Source: a virus
Length of the DNA: 23,502 bases
Reading direction: 5' to 3' (one strand)
IMG/VR virus record: IMGVR_UViG_3300049726_000132
Location: 1-23,502 of that record
The notes under the pieces were generated by a model, which searched no databases, was not told the DNA's origin, and saw nothing but the letters and a program-made list of their open reading frames with translations. Below are positions 1 to 7,049 of the stretch, in pieces. The position numbers were made by a program, and so were the translations under genes. How positions within the stretch are numbered: position 1 is the first letter of the stretch; the number at the start of each line of letters is the position of its first letter.

Positions 1-116
1 TTGACGGCAAACGCGCACTGATTCCGGGGCAGGGATTGGGGCGCAACGCCGGAATCTATGCCCAGGCCGAAGTCGAGGCAGCCATCGTAAAGCCAGGTGG
101 ATTTTTCGGTAGCCAC
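1..116 (-). CDS. Partial phage structural (tail-side) protein, N-terminal 38 residues
   Basis: The reading frame is open from a GTG at 116 to the window edge, so the 3' part of the gene lies outside. The visible peptide starts MATEKSTWLYDG and continues through GLGIDSGVAPQSLPRNQCAF. The pattern 'gly-rich, leucine-proline-arginine-asparagine-glutamine-cysteine-alanine' resembles the N-terminus of phage structural proteins that begin with a short gene-specific lead, but I cannot name the family. It follows the collagen-like gene (stop at 124) by 7 bases on the same strand, so the two are probably co-transcribed. No ATG is available in this frame and no clear Shine-Dalgarno sequence precedes the GTG, so the start is the best available choice, not proven. 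Confidence 0.6.
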   Translation of the reverse strand, partial: MATEKSTWLYDGCLDFGLGIDSGVAPQSLPRNQCAFAV

Positions 117-123
117 ATCACGA

Positions 124-966
<843 letters not shown>

Positions 967-1023
967 AGTATCTCAAAATCAAAGTCACCGTTGAAAGGTT
1001 GGTTGTCTAGTGGTTAAGTGTAG

Positions 1024-3825
1024 TTGGTGATTTACACAGATGAATATGGGCAGAAATGGCCGCGCAAACCGGACCCGCTAAAGATTGAATTCAACATGAT
1101 CCGGCGGACGTGGAAAATGGTGCTACAACCGCCCTCACCCCGGCCCTCTCCCCCAGGAGAGGGGGAGGCGCAGTTGCTCAAGCATTATCTGAACGCGCGC
1201 AAGTTGATTTGGCCTGACCGTTACTGTCACCGTTGGAGTGAATTGATTTACCGGGAAATCATCAAGAACAGCATCACGATTTTGATGGGGGCGGCGAGCA
1301 GCCAGAAAACGGCCCACGCCAGCGAGTTTAGTCTGATTGATTACTGGGTTTACCCGGATGAAACGGCGGTGCTGGTGAGCAGCACGACACGGGACAAGCT
1401 CGAAGATGCCGTTTGGGGCGAGATGAAAAGTTTATGGAAAGCGGGCAAGGAAAATTTCCCGTGGCTGGCGGGGCACATGATTGAGTATAAACAGCGCATT
1501 GCGACCGATGACCGCGCGGCGAATTCGGACGATGTGCGGGACCTCCGCAAAGGTGTGTTTTGTAAAGCCTGCTACCAGGGAAAACAATGGGTGGGTCTCG
1601 GTAATTATTGTTTTCCAAAAGGCACTCCAATTGATACTCCAAGTGGTCCGGTTCCAATTGAACAATTGAAGCCGAGGGACCAAGTGTGGTGTGCTGCTGG
1701 TTTGAGCTTTATTGAATCCATCGGCAACCGAATGGCTGAATATCTGGTCAGAATCCATTTCGCAGACGGACGCCAAATTGATTGCACGCCAGACCATCCT
1801 TTTTTTACTTCGACGGGTTGGGTAAATGCGGTTGACTTAGATTCCAAATCCATTGTATTGTCACTCTATGAGACCTTGCAAATTCTGCGGGAAGGCCACC
1901 AACAGGCGCGGCTCACCGGCTTATTGCAACACAACTTGTTCCGTCGCGGACAGGTCGAAAAAATGTCCAGTTTGTCGGAAAACGTTTCTGCCTTCGGACA
2001 ACAGGAACAACACTTGTTCAAAGCACTGCATGATGAAATTGAGGATGAGCAACCCGGAATATGTTGTGAAAATGCAGGCGAATACCAATCAAACGGCGAA
2101 GGGCAAAGCGATCAGTTTTGCAATTCTTTCAAACTTGGAGGATCGGCAACGCCGTCGTATTCGCATGTTGGAAAACAACCCGCGAAAATTTCAAACCAAA
2201 CCCTATGCGGGCCGGGGAGTTGGTCACGATCCGTCTCCCGCCGAACGAATTCTGGCGGCAATTTTCCCGGAAACTGCCTACAATTTTTGTGTGCCAACGG
2301 GACAAAGTTCCAAACGCCATCAGCCGCACGTTTATTATCTGGATTTGGCGTGGCTAAAAATAAAATTGGACGTGGAAGTGGACGGGGCATATCACAAAAT
2401 GCCGTTGCAAAAAATCAAGGACCGCAAACGCACGGAGTTTTTGCAAGCGCACGGGTGGACCGTCTTGAGATTCTTGGAAAAGGACGTGGTTCAAAATCCA
2501 ACGCGGGCGAGGAAGGCCATCGAGTCTATAATATCCAAGTTGCGCGCCATCCATCATACAGTGTCAACGGACTGATTGTTCATAATTCCGGCATCAAACA
2601 AAAACGGTTTCGGTTCCAGTGCGATGAATTGCAGTTCATGTCGCCGACCTTTTTAGCCTGTCTGCCGAACATGCGGAGCAATACCGGCGCGGGCGGGTTG
2701 AAGGTGATTGGGTCCGGCAATCCCCGTCACGATCCCAACGATCAGCTTGGCATTGTGGCTGAACCGTTGGACGGCTGGCCGGCAGTGGACGGTCTGGAAA
2801 AGACAACGGTGTGGCCGATCAAGTTGCTGGGCGGTGCGTGTGTGAATCTGATTGGCTTGGACAGTCCGAACTTTGACCAGCCGGATGACAAGTATCGTGG
2901 TTTGATTGGGCACACTTACGAGAAGATCATGGCCCATGATTACGGGAAAAACTCACCCGAATATGAGACGCAAATCATGGGCCGGATGCGGATTGGCCTG
3001 GAACATTCGCGCGTGATAACCCGGCAACTGTGCCGGCTGCATCAGGCCCACGATAAAGCCATTTGGGACGGCAAGCCGCGCACGCGGATTTACTCGGTGG
3101 ACCCGGCTTATGGCGGCGGGGACCGTTGCGTAGGCGGCTGGATTGAATTTGGCGAGGGCATGGACGGCACGCAACTTTTGCGCGTCAATCCCCCGCGCAC
3201 CCTGAAAATTGTCGTCAACCCGAACCTGCCGCCCGAAGATCAGATTGCGGACCTGGTGAAAGAGGATTTGGAACAAAACGGTATTCCGCCCGAAAATTGT
3301 TTTTACGATTCCTTTGGCAAGGGCACGGTGGGGTTCGCCTTTGCGCGCAAGTTTGGCTTCAACCCGCCCGTGCCAGTGGATGCCGGGGCACTCACGACGC
3401 AACGTCCGGTGCGTTACGATTTGTGGGTGACGGAACGGGATGGCCGGCGGCGGCTAAAACAGTGCAATGAACACTATTCCAAGTTCATTACGGAAATGTG
3501 GTTTTCGGTTCGGGAGACGATTGAGAGCAATCAGATGCGCGAGTTGCCAGAGGATGTGATGGCCGAAGGGTGCTGGCGCGAGTACCAGACCGTAGCCGGC
3601 GACAAAATTGAAGTCGAGCCGAAGGACGATTTGAAAGAAAGAATGGGGAAAAGCCCGGACCTGTTCGACTGGCTGGCGATTGCCCTGGAAGGCGCGCGGC
3701 AACGCGGCTTCAAAATCAAACGGCTGGGCGCGGACGTGCCGGTGGAAAATTCAAGCTGGGACTGGTTTATGAAGCAACAGGACCGGCTGCACGAGCAACG
3801 GCAGAAACATGCGCTGACGTTTTAA
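1024..3825 (+). CDS. terL: Phage terminase large subunit (DNA-packaging ATPase/nuclease) interrupted by an intein
   Basis: 933-residue precursor; removing the intein (residues 196-521) leaves 607 residues, a normal TerL size. The motor powers DNA packaging through the portal and cuts concatemeric DNA. Seen in the sequence: Walker A at 89-96 (GAASSQKT, with Gln replacing the usual last Gly), Walker B after the intein (FQCDE, acidic pair 534-535), a coupling motif GSGNP at 563-567, and candidate RuvC-like nuclease acidic residues D693 (SVDPAYGGGD), D762 (FYDSFGKG) and D882 (FDWLA). The start is uncertain: TTG at 1024 and GTG at 1027 are in frame, the first ATG is at 1096, and no Shine-Dalgarno is clear. 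A palindromic repeat adds an in-frame Pro/Gly/Glu stretch near residues 36-49. It is the only virion gene here on the plus strand, and its stop codon abuts the tRNA. Confidence 0.9.
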   Translation: MVIYTDEYGQKWPRKPDPLKIEFNMIRRTWKMVLQPPSPRPSPPGEGEAQLLKHYLNARKLIWPDRYCHRWSELIYREIIKNSITILMGAASSQKTAHASEFSLIDYWVYPDETAVLVSSTTRDKLEDAVWGEMKSLWKAGKENFPWLAGHMIEYKQRIATDDRAANSDDVRDLRKGVFCKACYQGKQWVGLGNYCFPKGTPIDTPSGPVPIEQLKPRDQVWCAAGLSFIESIGNRMAEYLVRIHFADGRQIDCTPDHPFFTSTGWVNAVDLDSKSIVLSLYETLQILREGHQQARLTGLLQHNLFRRGQVEKMSSLSENVSAFGQQEQHLFKALHDEIEDEQPGICCENAGEYQSNGEGQSDQFCNSFKLGGSATPSYSHVGKQPAKISNQTLCGPGSWSRSVSRRTNSGGNFPGNCLQFLCANGTKFQTPSAARLLSGFGVAKNKIGRGSGRGISQNAVAKNQGPQTHGVFASARVDRLEILGKGRGSKSNAGEEGHRVYNIQVARHPSYSVNGLIVHNSGIKQKRFRFQCDELQFMSPTFLACLPNMRSNTGAGGLKVIGSGNPRHDPNDQLGIVAEPLDGWPAVDGLEKTTVWPIKLLGGACVNLIGLDSPNFDQPDDKYRGLIGHTYEKIMAHDYGKNSPEYETQIMGRMRIGLEHSRVITRQLCRLHQAHDKAIWDGKPRTRIYSVDPAYGGGDRCVGGWIEFGEGMDGTQLLRVNPPRTLKIVVNPNLPPEDQIADLVKEDLEQNGIPPENCFYDSFGKGTVGFAFARKFGFNPPVPVDAGALTTQRPVRYDLWVTERDGRRRLKQCNEHYSKFITEMWFSVRETIESNQMRELPEDVMAEGCWREYQTVAGDKIEVEPKDDLKERMGKSPDLFDWLAIALEGARQRGFKIKRLGADVPVENSSWDWFMKQQDRLHEQRQKHALTF
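1131..1168. repeat. REP-like GC-rich palindrome inserted in frame in terL
   Basis: The 8-base arm CCCTCTCC (1144-1151) and its exact complement GGAGAGGG (1156-1163) flank the loop CCCA. It is preceded by CCCTCACCCCGG. The whole block resembles a dispersed palindromic repeat commonly seen in bacterial genomes, usually between genes; I recall this from general experience and have not searched. Here it is translated as PPSPRPSPPGEGE, a proline-rich insert between the N-terminal helix region and the Walker A domain of the terminase. Confidence 0.7.
1609..2586 (+). mobile_element. Intein in terminase (326 residues), inserted just before Walker B
   Basis: The protein-splicing element begins at Cys196 (block A: CFPKGTPIDTPSG) and has a block B motif CTPDHPFF (T255, H258). 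Its C-terminal blocks F and G are VYNIQV... and NGLIVHN, ending in His520-Asn521, with Ser522 as first residue of the C-extein (SGIKQKR). These are the expected residues for a Cys1/Ser+1 splicing intein. The host joint lies in GLGNY|SGIKQ, 12 residues before the Walker B acidic pair, an active-site-proximal position typical of inteins. The in-frame central part (about residues 281-500) has no recognisable domain; this DNA instead encodes an endonuclease in another frame. Splicing itself is inferred. Confidence 0.92.
1868..2575 (+). CDS. Zinc-finger / Vsr-like (DUF559-type) homing endonuclease nested out of frame within the intein
   Basis: 235 residues from the ATG at 1868, in the +1 frame relative to the terminase/intein. 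N-terminus: two zinc-ribbon-like units, Cys4-Cys7-Cys20-Cys24 and Cys33-Cys36-Cys50-Cys54. C-terminus: a restriction-endonuclease-fold core resembling very-short-patch repair nucleases and DUF559 proteins, with E126 (AERIL), D159 (YYLDLAW), E170/D172 (DVEVDG), H176 (AYH) and the closing strand GWTVLRFLEKDV. The likely role is cutting intein-free terminase alleles so the intein can spread. Its last 17 or so codons use the same bases as intein block F/G, so the overlap reaches essential splicing residues. An upstream in-frame TTG (1853) is less likely. It could be made by internal initiation or by a +1 frameshift from the intein; I see no strong ribosome-binding site. Confidence 0.88.
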   Translation: MRPCKFCGKATNRRGSPAYCNTTCSVADRSKKCPVCRKTFLPSDNRNNTCSKHCMMKLRMSNPEYVVKMQANTNQTAKGKAISFAILSNLEDRQRRRIRMLENNPRKFQTKPYAGRGVGHDPSPAERILAAIFPETAYNFCVPTGQSSKRHQPHVYYLDLAWLKIKLDVEVDGAYHKMPLQKIKDRKRTEFLQAHGWTVLRFLEKDVVQNPTRARKAIESIISKLRAIHHTVSTD

Positions 3826-3900
3826 TGGTTGCGGGACTTGGAATCGAACCAAGGACAGGCAGTTTATGAGGCTGCCGAACTACCACTGTTCTATCCCGCA
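3826..3900 (-). tRNA. tRNA with CAT anticodon (elongator Met, or Ile2), CCA encoded
   Basis: 75 bases fold as a cloverleaf: acceptor TGCGGGA/TCCCGCA (7 perfect pairs), D stem GAAC/GTTC with loop AGTGGTA, anticodon stem GCAGC/ACTGC with loop CTCATAA, 5-base variable region, T stem CTTGG/CCAAG with loop TTCGATT, discriminator A and encoded CCA. The last anticodon-stem pair is a C-A mismatch. The U1-A72 pair and lack of three G-C pairs in the anticodon stem argue against initiator tRNA. CAT may be read as Met, or as Ile if the C is modified to lysidine. Its 3' CCA lies directly against the terminase stop codon (convergent, no spacer). Confidence 0.93.
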
Positions 3901-3922
3901 ACTGGGATTCTCCGAAATATGG

Positions 3923-3940
3923 CGCCGACTCACGTCGGCG
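3923..3940. other. Short perfect hairpin between tRNA and upstream small gene
   Basis: CGCCGAC (3923-3929) and GTCGGCG (3934-3940) pair perfectly around TCAC. It lies just after the stop of the minus-strand gene ending at 3942 and about 20 bases before the tRNA 5' end. No U-tract follows on either strand, so a simple intrinsic terminator is unlikely; a processing or stabilising hairpin is possible. Confidence 0.5.
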
Positions 3941-3941
3941 G

Positions 3942-4217
3942 CTACGGGGATTTTGGCGGCGGCGCGGCCACTTCCACGGCAGGACAGGTCATTTGCAATT
4001 CAATGGCGGCGAAGGCGTCGGCGGCGTGGTAAAGCTGGGAGACATCCTGGCAGGTCAATTGGGCAATGCCACCGGGAATGATGACCGCGACATCGCAATT
4101 ACAGGTGACGCCTTCGCGCAGGTTGTAAATGACCCCCACGGTCAACTTGCCATTGTAGTCGCGGGGAACAATTACCGGCTCGCCCTCGTGGGCTTCTCTT
4201 TTATTTTTGTAGTGCAT
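3942..4217 (-). CDS. Conserved-looking small phage protein (91 aa), function unknown
   Basis: Starts at ATG 4217 (MHYKNKREAHEG), 5 bases after the GroES stop; the longer upstream reading would overlap GroES deeply and is less likely. The beginning 'KNKREAHEGEPV', the central GVIYNL and a Cys pair (CNC), and the late YHAADAFAAIE form a pattern I have seen in small phage proteins whose function is not known; this is recollection, not a search. It has a proline-rich tail (VAAPPPKSP). No transmembrane segment or catalytic motif is visible. It is the last protein gene of the GroES/scaffold block before the tRNA. Confidence 0.75.
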   Translation of the reverse strand: MHYKNKREAHEGEPVIVPRDYNGKLTVGVIYNLREGVTCNCDVAVIIPGGIAQLTCQDVSQLYHAADAFAAIELQMTCPAVEVAAPPPKSP

Positions 4218-4222
4218 AGGTT

Positions 4223-4537
4223 TTATTTTTTTACGATGCAGTTGATTTCGTTTTCGTGGATCATGCAAAGGTCGTGACCATCCACCTTGATTTGACTGGC
4301 GGTGTATTCGTTGAACACAACTTCGTCCCCGACTTTGACGGTCATCGGGATGGTAACGCCATGTTCTGACACGCGGCCTGGCCCCACGGCGACCACAAGG
4401 CCCTGGGTGTTTTTTTGCCGGGCCTGGTCGGGGATGAAAATGCCGCCGATTTTTTCCGGCCCTTGGGCGGGTTCGATAATGACCCGGTCAGTCAATGGGA
4501 TCAGCTTTTGGTAATTGTATGACATTAGCGGGTTCAT
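4223..4537 (-). CDS. groES: Phage-encoded GroES-type co-chaperonin (Cpn10)
   Basis: 104 residues, the normal Cpn10 length. The fold signature is clear: LTDRVIIEPAQGPEKIGGIF (conserved first strand and the mobile loop with the GGIFIP anchor that contacts GroEL), VVAVGPGR, VKVGDEVVFNEY and the final HENEINCIV strand. A phage GroES caps host GroEL and adapts the cage to fold capsid or other virion proteins, as T4 Gp31 does. The start may be ATG 4537 (MNPLMSYN) or ATG 4525 (MSYNYQK); both overlap the end of the upstream 87-residue gene. No GroEL partner is present, so it would use the host's. Its place in the scaffold block fits a capsid-assembly role. Confidence 0.92.
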   Translation of the reverse strand: MNPLMSYNYQKLIPLTDRVIIEPAQGPEKIGGIFIPDQARQKNTQGLVVAVGPGRVSEHGVTIPMTVKVGDEVVFNEYTASQIKVDGHDLCMIHENEINCIVKK

Positions 4538-4751
4538 TGGCGGGTTTTGAGTTGTTGGAATTCACAATGGTTTCGGCCGTCTCGGCCACAGCGGCGTCTT
4601 TGGCCATGCGGTTGGCTTGTTTGACGGCGGAAAGTACGTCACTTTGTAAGCCGCCCAGGACGGTGTAAACGATGGCGGGATGCACGCCGTTTTTAGAGGC
4701 ATGGGAAACGGCTTCAAAGACGGCATTCTGGAATTTTTCGGTGGGGTTCAT
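4488..4751 (-). CDS. Small helical hypothetical protein (87 aa)
   Basis: MNPTEKFQNAVFEAVSHASK followed by GVHPAIVYTVLGGLQSDVL and an Ala/Lys/Glu-rich helix, then a Pro/Asn-rich tail. I do not recognise the family. It starts 5 bases after the scaffold-like gene's stop (4757) and its end overlaps the GroES start by about 40-50 bases, so it is embedded in the same transcript. The composition (amphipathic helix, no Cys, no membrane segment) would suit a small accessory of capsid assembly, but that is only context. Confidence 0.65.
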   Translation of the reverse strand: MNPTEKFQNAVFEAVSHASKNGVHPAIVYTVLGGLQSDVLSAVKQANRMAKDAAVAETAETIVNSNNSKPANEPANVIQLPKADPID

Positions 4752-4756
4752 AAATT

Positions 4757-6040
4757 TTAACCATTGCCAGCGGCGAGCTGGTCAAAAGCGGCATCCACTT
4801 CGGCAAAGGTGGAGGGCACGCCCGTTTTACCAGCGGGGGTTTCGACCTTGCGGGCCTGACCGCGACCGGGCTGGGATTTTTCAAACCCGGCCAATTTGTC
4901 CTGCAATTCTTTCTTCTCGGCGTCCCGCTGATTCAGCCGGGCAATGAGGCGGTCATAGACGGCGGAACGGTTGCGCAGGGCACTGTGCAGCAAGGTCATT
5001 TCAGCCGGTGGTAACCGGCCATTGACGAGCTTGCTTTGAACGGATTGCGGCAACTTGGAAAATTCGGATGGGTCCAGAACACCAAAGGCCAGGTCCGCGA
5101 GCCGATAGCCCTGTTCCAAGAGCGCGTTGCCCTTGGGATCAGCCGGGTCAGGCGCGAAATACTGCGGATATTTTTCGGCGGCATGGACGTTGGCCGCGTG
5201 CCAGCGGTCACTGATTTCCTTCTGTTGTTTGGTGAGCGTGTCGCGGAAGAGGGTTTCCCGTTCGCCGGATTGTTTGCGAAAATCTTCGACGCTGGCGCGC
5301 ATTTTCCCGTGCAGGTCGAGTACCTTATCCCGTAATCCGGTCACACGGGCGGCATTGTAGCTGAAATGGTCGGCGATAAATTTATTCGCGGTGTCCTCGT
5401 CAGTAATGGACATCAAAGTTTCCCAATCGGCCTCGGTGCCCTTGCGTGCTTTGCCCGGTTCGATGATCGCGCCGAATTCATCGGTCTGGTCCGGTTCCTT
5501 GAGGGTCATCGCCGCGACAAGTTTCCCGGCCTGTTCGTAGGCGCTGAGAAAAGGCTGTTGGTACTTGTCCTTGTATTCCTGGCTGCGTTCGTAGCTGGCG
5601 AATTTGAGTTCGTTTTCAAGGTCAGCCCGGCTTTTGTTCCAGGCGTCACGGTCCTTTAGTAATTGATCCTTTTCCGGGTCCGGCTTGGGCTTGGCAGATT
5701 CGGCAGCGAGCTTTTCGTATTTGACCTTCCAGGTAGAGGTTTCTGCGCGGGAAAGGTCGAGGGCTTCTTTCAACGTGGCAGCTTTGACTTTGGTTGGTGG
5801 CGTGGTTTCACCGGCAGGTTTAGTCTCAGGAGCGGGTTTGGCCTCGTCAACGGGCTTTGTCTCAGTAATGGGCTTAGTTTCGTCAACGGGTTTGGTTTCA
5901 GTAACGGGCTTTTCATCGGGCGGTGCAGCAACGAGGGCATCAAACCCGGCAAACGATTCTGCCATGTTTGGTCCGGTGGTAGAACCCGGCTGGTGAGTGG
6001 CTGGCAGTGCGGCAGGTGGTGCTAACGATGTCTCAGCCAT
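4757..6040 (-). CDS. Probable capsid scaffolding/assembly protein (acidic coiled coil)
   Basis: 427 residues. After a Pro/Ala-rich leader comes a low-complexity ETKP/DETKP repeat at residues 44-79, then a long charged, helix-rich region with coiled-coil character (TWKVKYEKLAAESAK, KDQLLKDRDAWNKSRADLEN, and near the end RDAEKKELQDKLAGFEKSQ). This is the usual make-up of phage scaffolding proteins, but no family motif is certain. Inner ATG 5965 (MAESFAGFDAL) is an alternative start. The first 8 bases (ATGGCTGA) overlap the stop of the HNH gene. A major capsid gene normally follows scaffold; none does here. Alternative: another coiled-coil virion or internal protein. Confidence 0.6.
   Translation of the reverse strand: MAETSLAPPAALPATHQPGSTTGPNMAESFAGFDALVAAPPDEKPVTETKPVDETKPITETKPVDEAKPAPETKPAGETTPPTKVKAATLKEALDLSRAETSTWKVKYEKLAAESAKPKPDPEKDQLLKDRDAWNKSRADLENELKFASYERSQEYKDKYQQPFLSAYEQAGKLVAAMTLKEPDQTDEFGAIIEPGKARKGTEADWETLMSITDEDTANKFIADHFSYNAARVTGLRDKVLDLHGKMRASVEDFRKQSGERETLFRDTLTKQQKEISDRWHAANVHAAEKYPQYFAPDPADPKGNALLEQGYRLADLAFGVLDPSEFSKLPQSVQSKLVNGRLPPAEMTLLHSALRNRSAVYDRLIARLNQRDAEKKELQDKLAGFEKSQPGRGQARKVETPAGKTGVPSTFAEVDAAFDQLAAGNG
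5804..5911 (-). repeat. Imperfect 18-base tandem repeats coding (V/I)xETKP
   Basis: The DNA encoding residues 44-79 of the scaffold-like protein is built of roughly 18-base units, each giving a six-residue phrase such as VTETKP, VDETKP, ITETKP, VDEAKP, APETKP and AGETTP. The drift between copies shows an older expansion than the GAD repeat. Confidence 0.8.
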
Positions 6041-6467
6041 AAACGTGATACCTTCTTTTTAGACAAACAATGCGACTTACATTGCTTTGGGTGATGTTGA
6101 ACATTTCCGCCAACTTCATTTGCGTAAAACCCTCCATGTAAAGTCTGCGAACTTCCCGAACTTGTTGTAGGGTCAGCTTGTGAACCATGCGGTTTTTTCT
6201 GGCGGCGTCGGCTAAATTTTCACCGTTCGTTCCGGTTATCAAATGATTCGGATTTACGCACGCCGGATTATCGCATTTGTGCATGACCAAAAGGCCGTCG
6301 GGTATTTGCCCAAGCGCGATTTGGTACATAATTCTGTGGGCCGTTACAGTCTTTCCACCCGCCTTCATGTGACCGTATCCATGATTGTTTTTTCCACCAG
6401 TCCAAAGCCAGCACCCGGATTCGTCTGGTTTAACCCGACTCCAAAATGTTTTCAGATTGAGATTCAT
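6033..6467 (-). CDS. Free-standing HNH homing endonuclease (HNH_3 type) with C-terminal helix-turn-helix
   Basis: 144 residues from ATG 6467; an AAGG stretch lies about 9 bases upstream, which favours it over the TTG at 6473. Pattern in order: FWSRV..., GCWLWTG..., HGYGHMK, then AHRIMYQIALGQIPDGLLVM and HKCDNPACVNPNHLITGT, the zinc/HNH core with catalytic His and the Asn/His pair; then KLTLQQVREVRRLYMEGFTQ and LAEMFNITQSNVSRI, a helix-turn-helix likely to read the target. Such genes nick or cut a neighbouring site and copy themselves in. It sits between the 89-residue gene and the scaffold-like gene and overlaps both ends minimally, which is how a homing gene looks after settling between genes. 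Confidence 0.92.
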   Translation of the reverse strand: MNLNLKTFWSRVKPDESGCWLWTGGKNNHGYGHMKAGGKTVTAHRIMYQIALGQIPDGLLVMHKCDNPACVNPNHLITGTNGENLADAARKNRMVHKLTLQQVREVRRLYMEGFTQMKLAEMFNITQSNVSRIVCLKRRYHVYG

Positions 6468-6469
6468 AA

Positions 6470-6739
6470 TCAAACCTTGTGATCAAGCAGGCTGGTGGAC
6501 GGGGCGGGGGAGGCAACGCTTGGAGCGTTCAGGTTTTCCAGAATACTGCGGAACTTATCCGCGCCTTCCTTCCGCCAGCGGTTGGCGGCGGCGGTGGTCA
6601 CGTCCTGGGCAATGACGAGGGACAAGTCATGTTCCCGCGAAGCGGTATCCAGGGCGGCTTGCATCTGGTCCCCGCCGATAAAGTCGTTGTAACCGCGTGT
6701 CAGAGCGCGATTGGCACGGAATGTTTCACGGGGAGTCAT
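6470..6739 (-). CDS. Small hypothetical protein (89 aa)
   Basis: Starts MTPRETFRANRALTRGYNDF and continues with an Ala-rich helical stretch, VIAQDVTTAAANRWRKEGAD, and a Pro/Ser-rich tail. I do not recognise the family. It begins with an ATGA overlap with the 50-residue gene upstream and ends 3 bases before the HNH start codon. Its position between four mini-genes and the scaffold-like gene suggests it was the scaffold's direct neighbour before the HNH gene arrived. Confidence 0.65.
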   Translation of the reverse strand: MTPRETFRANRALTRGYNDFIGGDQMQAALDTASREHDLSLVIAQDVTTAAANRWRKEGADKFRSILENLNAPSVASPAPSTSLLDHKV

Positions 6740-6888
6740 AGAAATTTGGTCTGGCTACCCCGGCCCTTTTTCTTGCGCGGGCGATGGACCTTGAGTTTGC
6801 GGTCGTACACGGGTTCCTGGCTCACCAGTGTTTGCGGGTGGCTGCAACTGCCGCAACTTTGAGGATTGCCAGAAGGGGCGTTGTTCAT
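6736..6888 (-). CDS. Mini-gene, 50 aa, Cys pair and basic tail
   Basis: Reads MNNAPSGNPQSCGSCSHPQT and ends in a very basic stretch (KLKVHRPRKKKGRGSQ) before KFL. CGSC is a potential metal or disulfide site. Both ends are ATGA overlaps (6885-6888 with the upstream 54-residue gene, 6736-6739 with the 89-residue gene), which is the main evidence that this short frame is real. Function unknown; a basic, Cys-bearing peptide could bind nucleic acid. Confidence 0.6.
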   Translation of the reverse strand: MNNAPSGNPQSCGSCSHPQTLVSQEPVYDRKLKVHRPRKKKGRGSQTKFL

Positions 6889-7049
6889 AGGAAGCGTGGA
6901 CTGTGCTGGCCTTTCTTTGGCCGGCGCGAGGGAATGCTTTCGCGGCCAACGTCCGGGCCTTGGTTGGCAATGCGCTTTTCAAAACCCGCCTTGGTTGGCG
7001 GTGGTGCGGTTGAAGAACGGCTTGGGAATTTGTGTGGATGTTTATTCAT
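6885..7049 (-). CDS. Mini-gene, 54 aa, basic
   Basis: Reads MNKHPHKFPSRSSTAPPPTK, then AGFEKRIANQGPDVGRESIP and a basic end (SRRPKKGQHSPRFL). Linked by ATGA overlaps to the 82-residue gene upstream (7046-7049) and to the 50-residue gene downstream (6885-6888). No known motif; proline and arginine/lysine rich. The other minus-strand frame here (6755-6982) lacks such coupling and I consider it a shadow. Confidence 0.55.
   Translation of the reverse strand: MNKHPHKFPSRSSTAPPPTKAGFEKRIANQGPDVGRESIPSRRPKKGQHSPRFL

Noticed and set aside
995-1020. tRNA-like D-arm (TTGTCTAGTGGTTAAG) before the terminase
   Set aside because: No matching acceptor stem, anticodon arm or T arm follows within 80 bases.
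3923-3940. Intrinsic terminator for the GroES block
   Set aside because: Good stem but no T-run on either strand.
6755-6982. 75-residue minus-strand frame
   Set aside because: The two alternative mini-genes in this stretch are linked by ATGA overlaps at all ends; this one is not coupled to anything.
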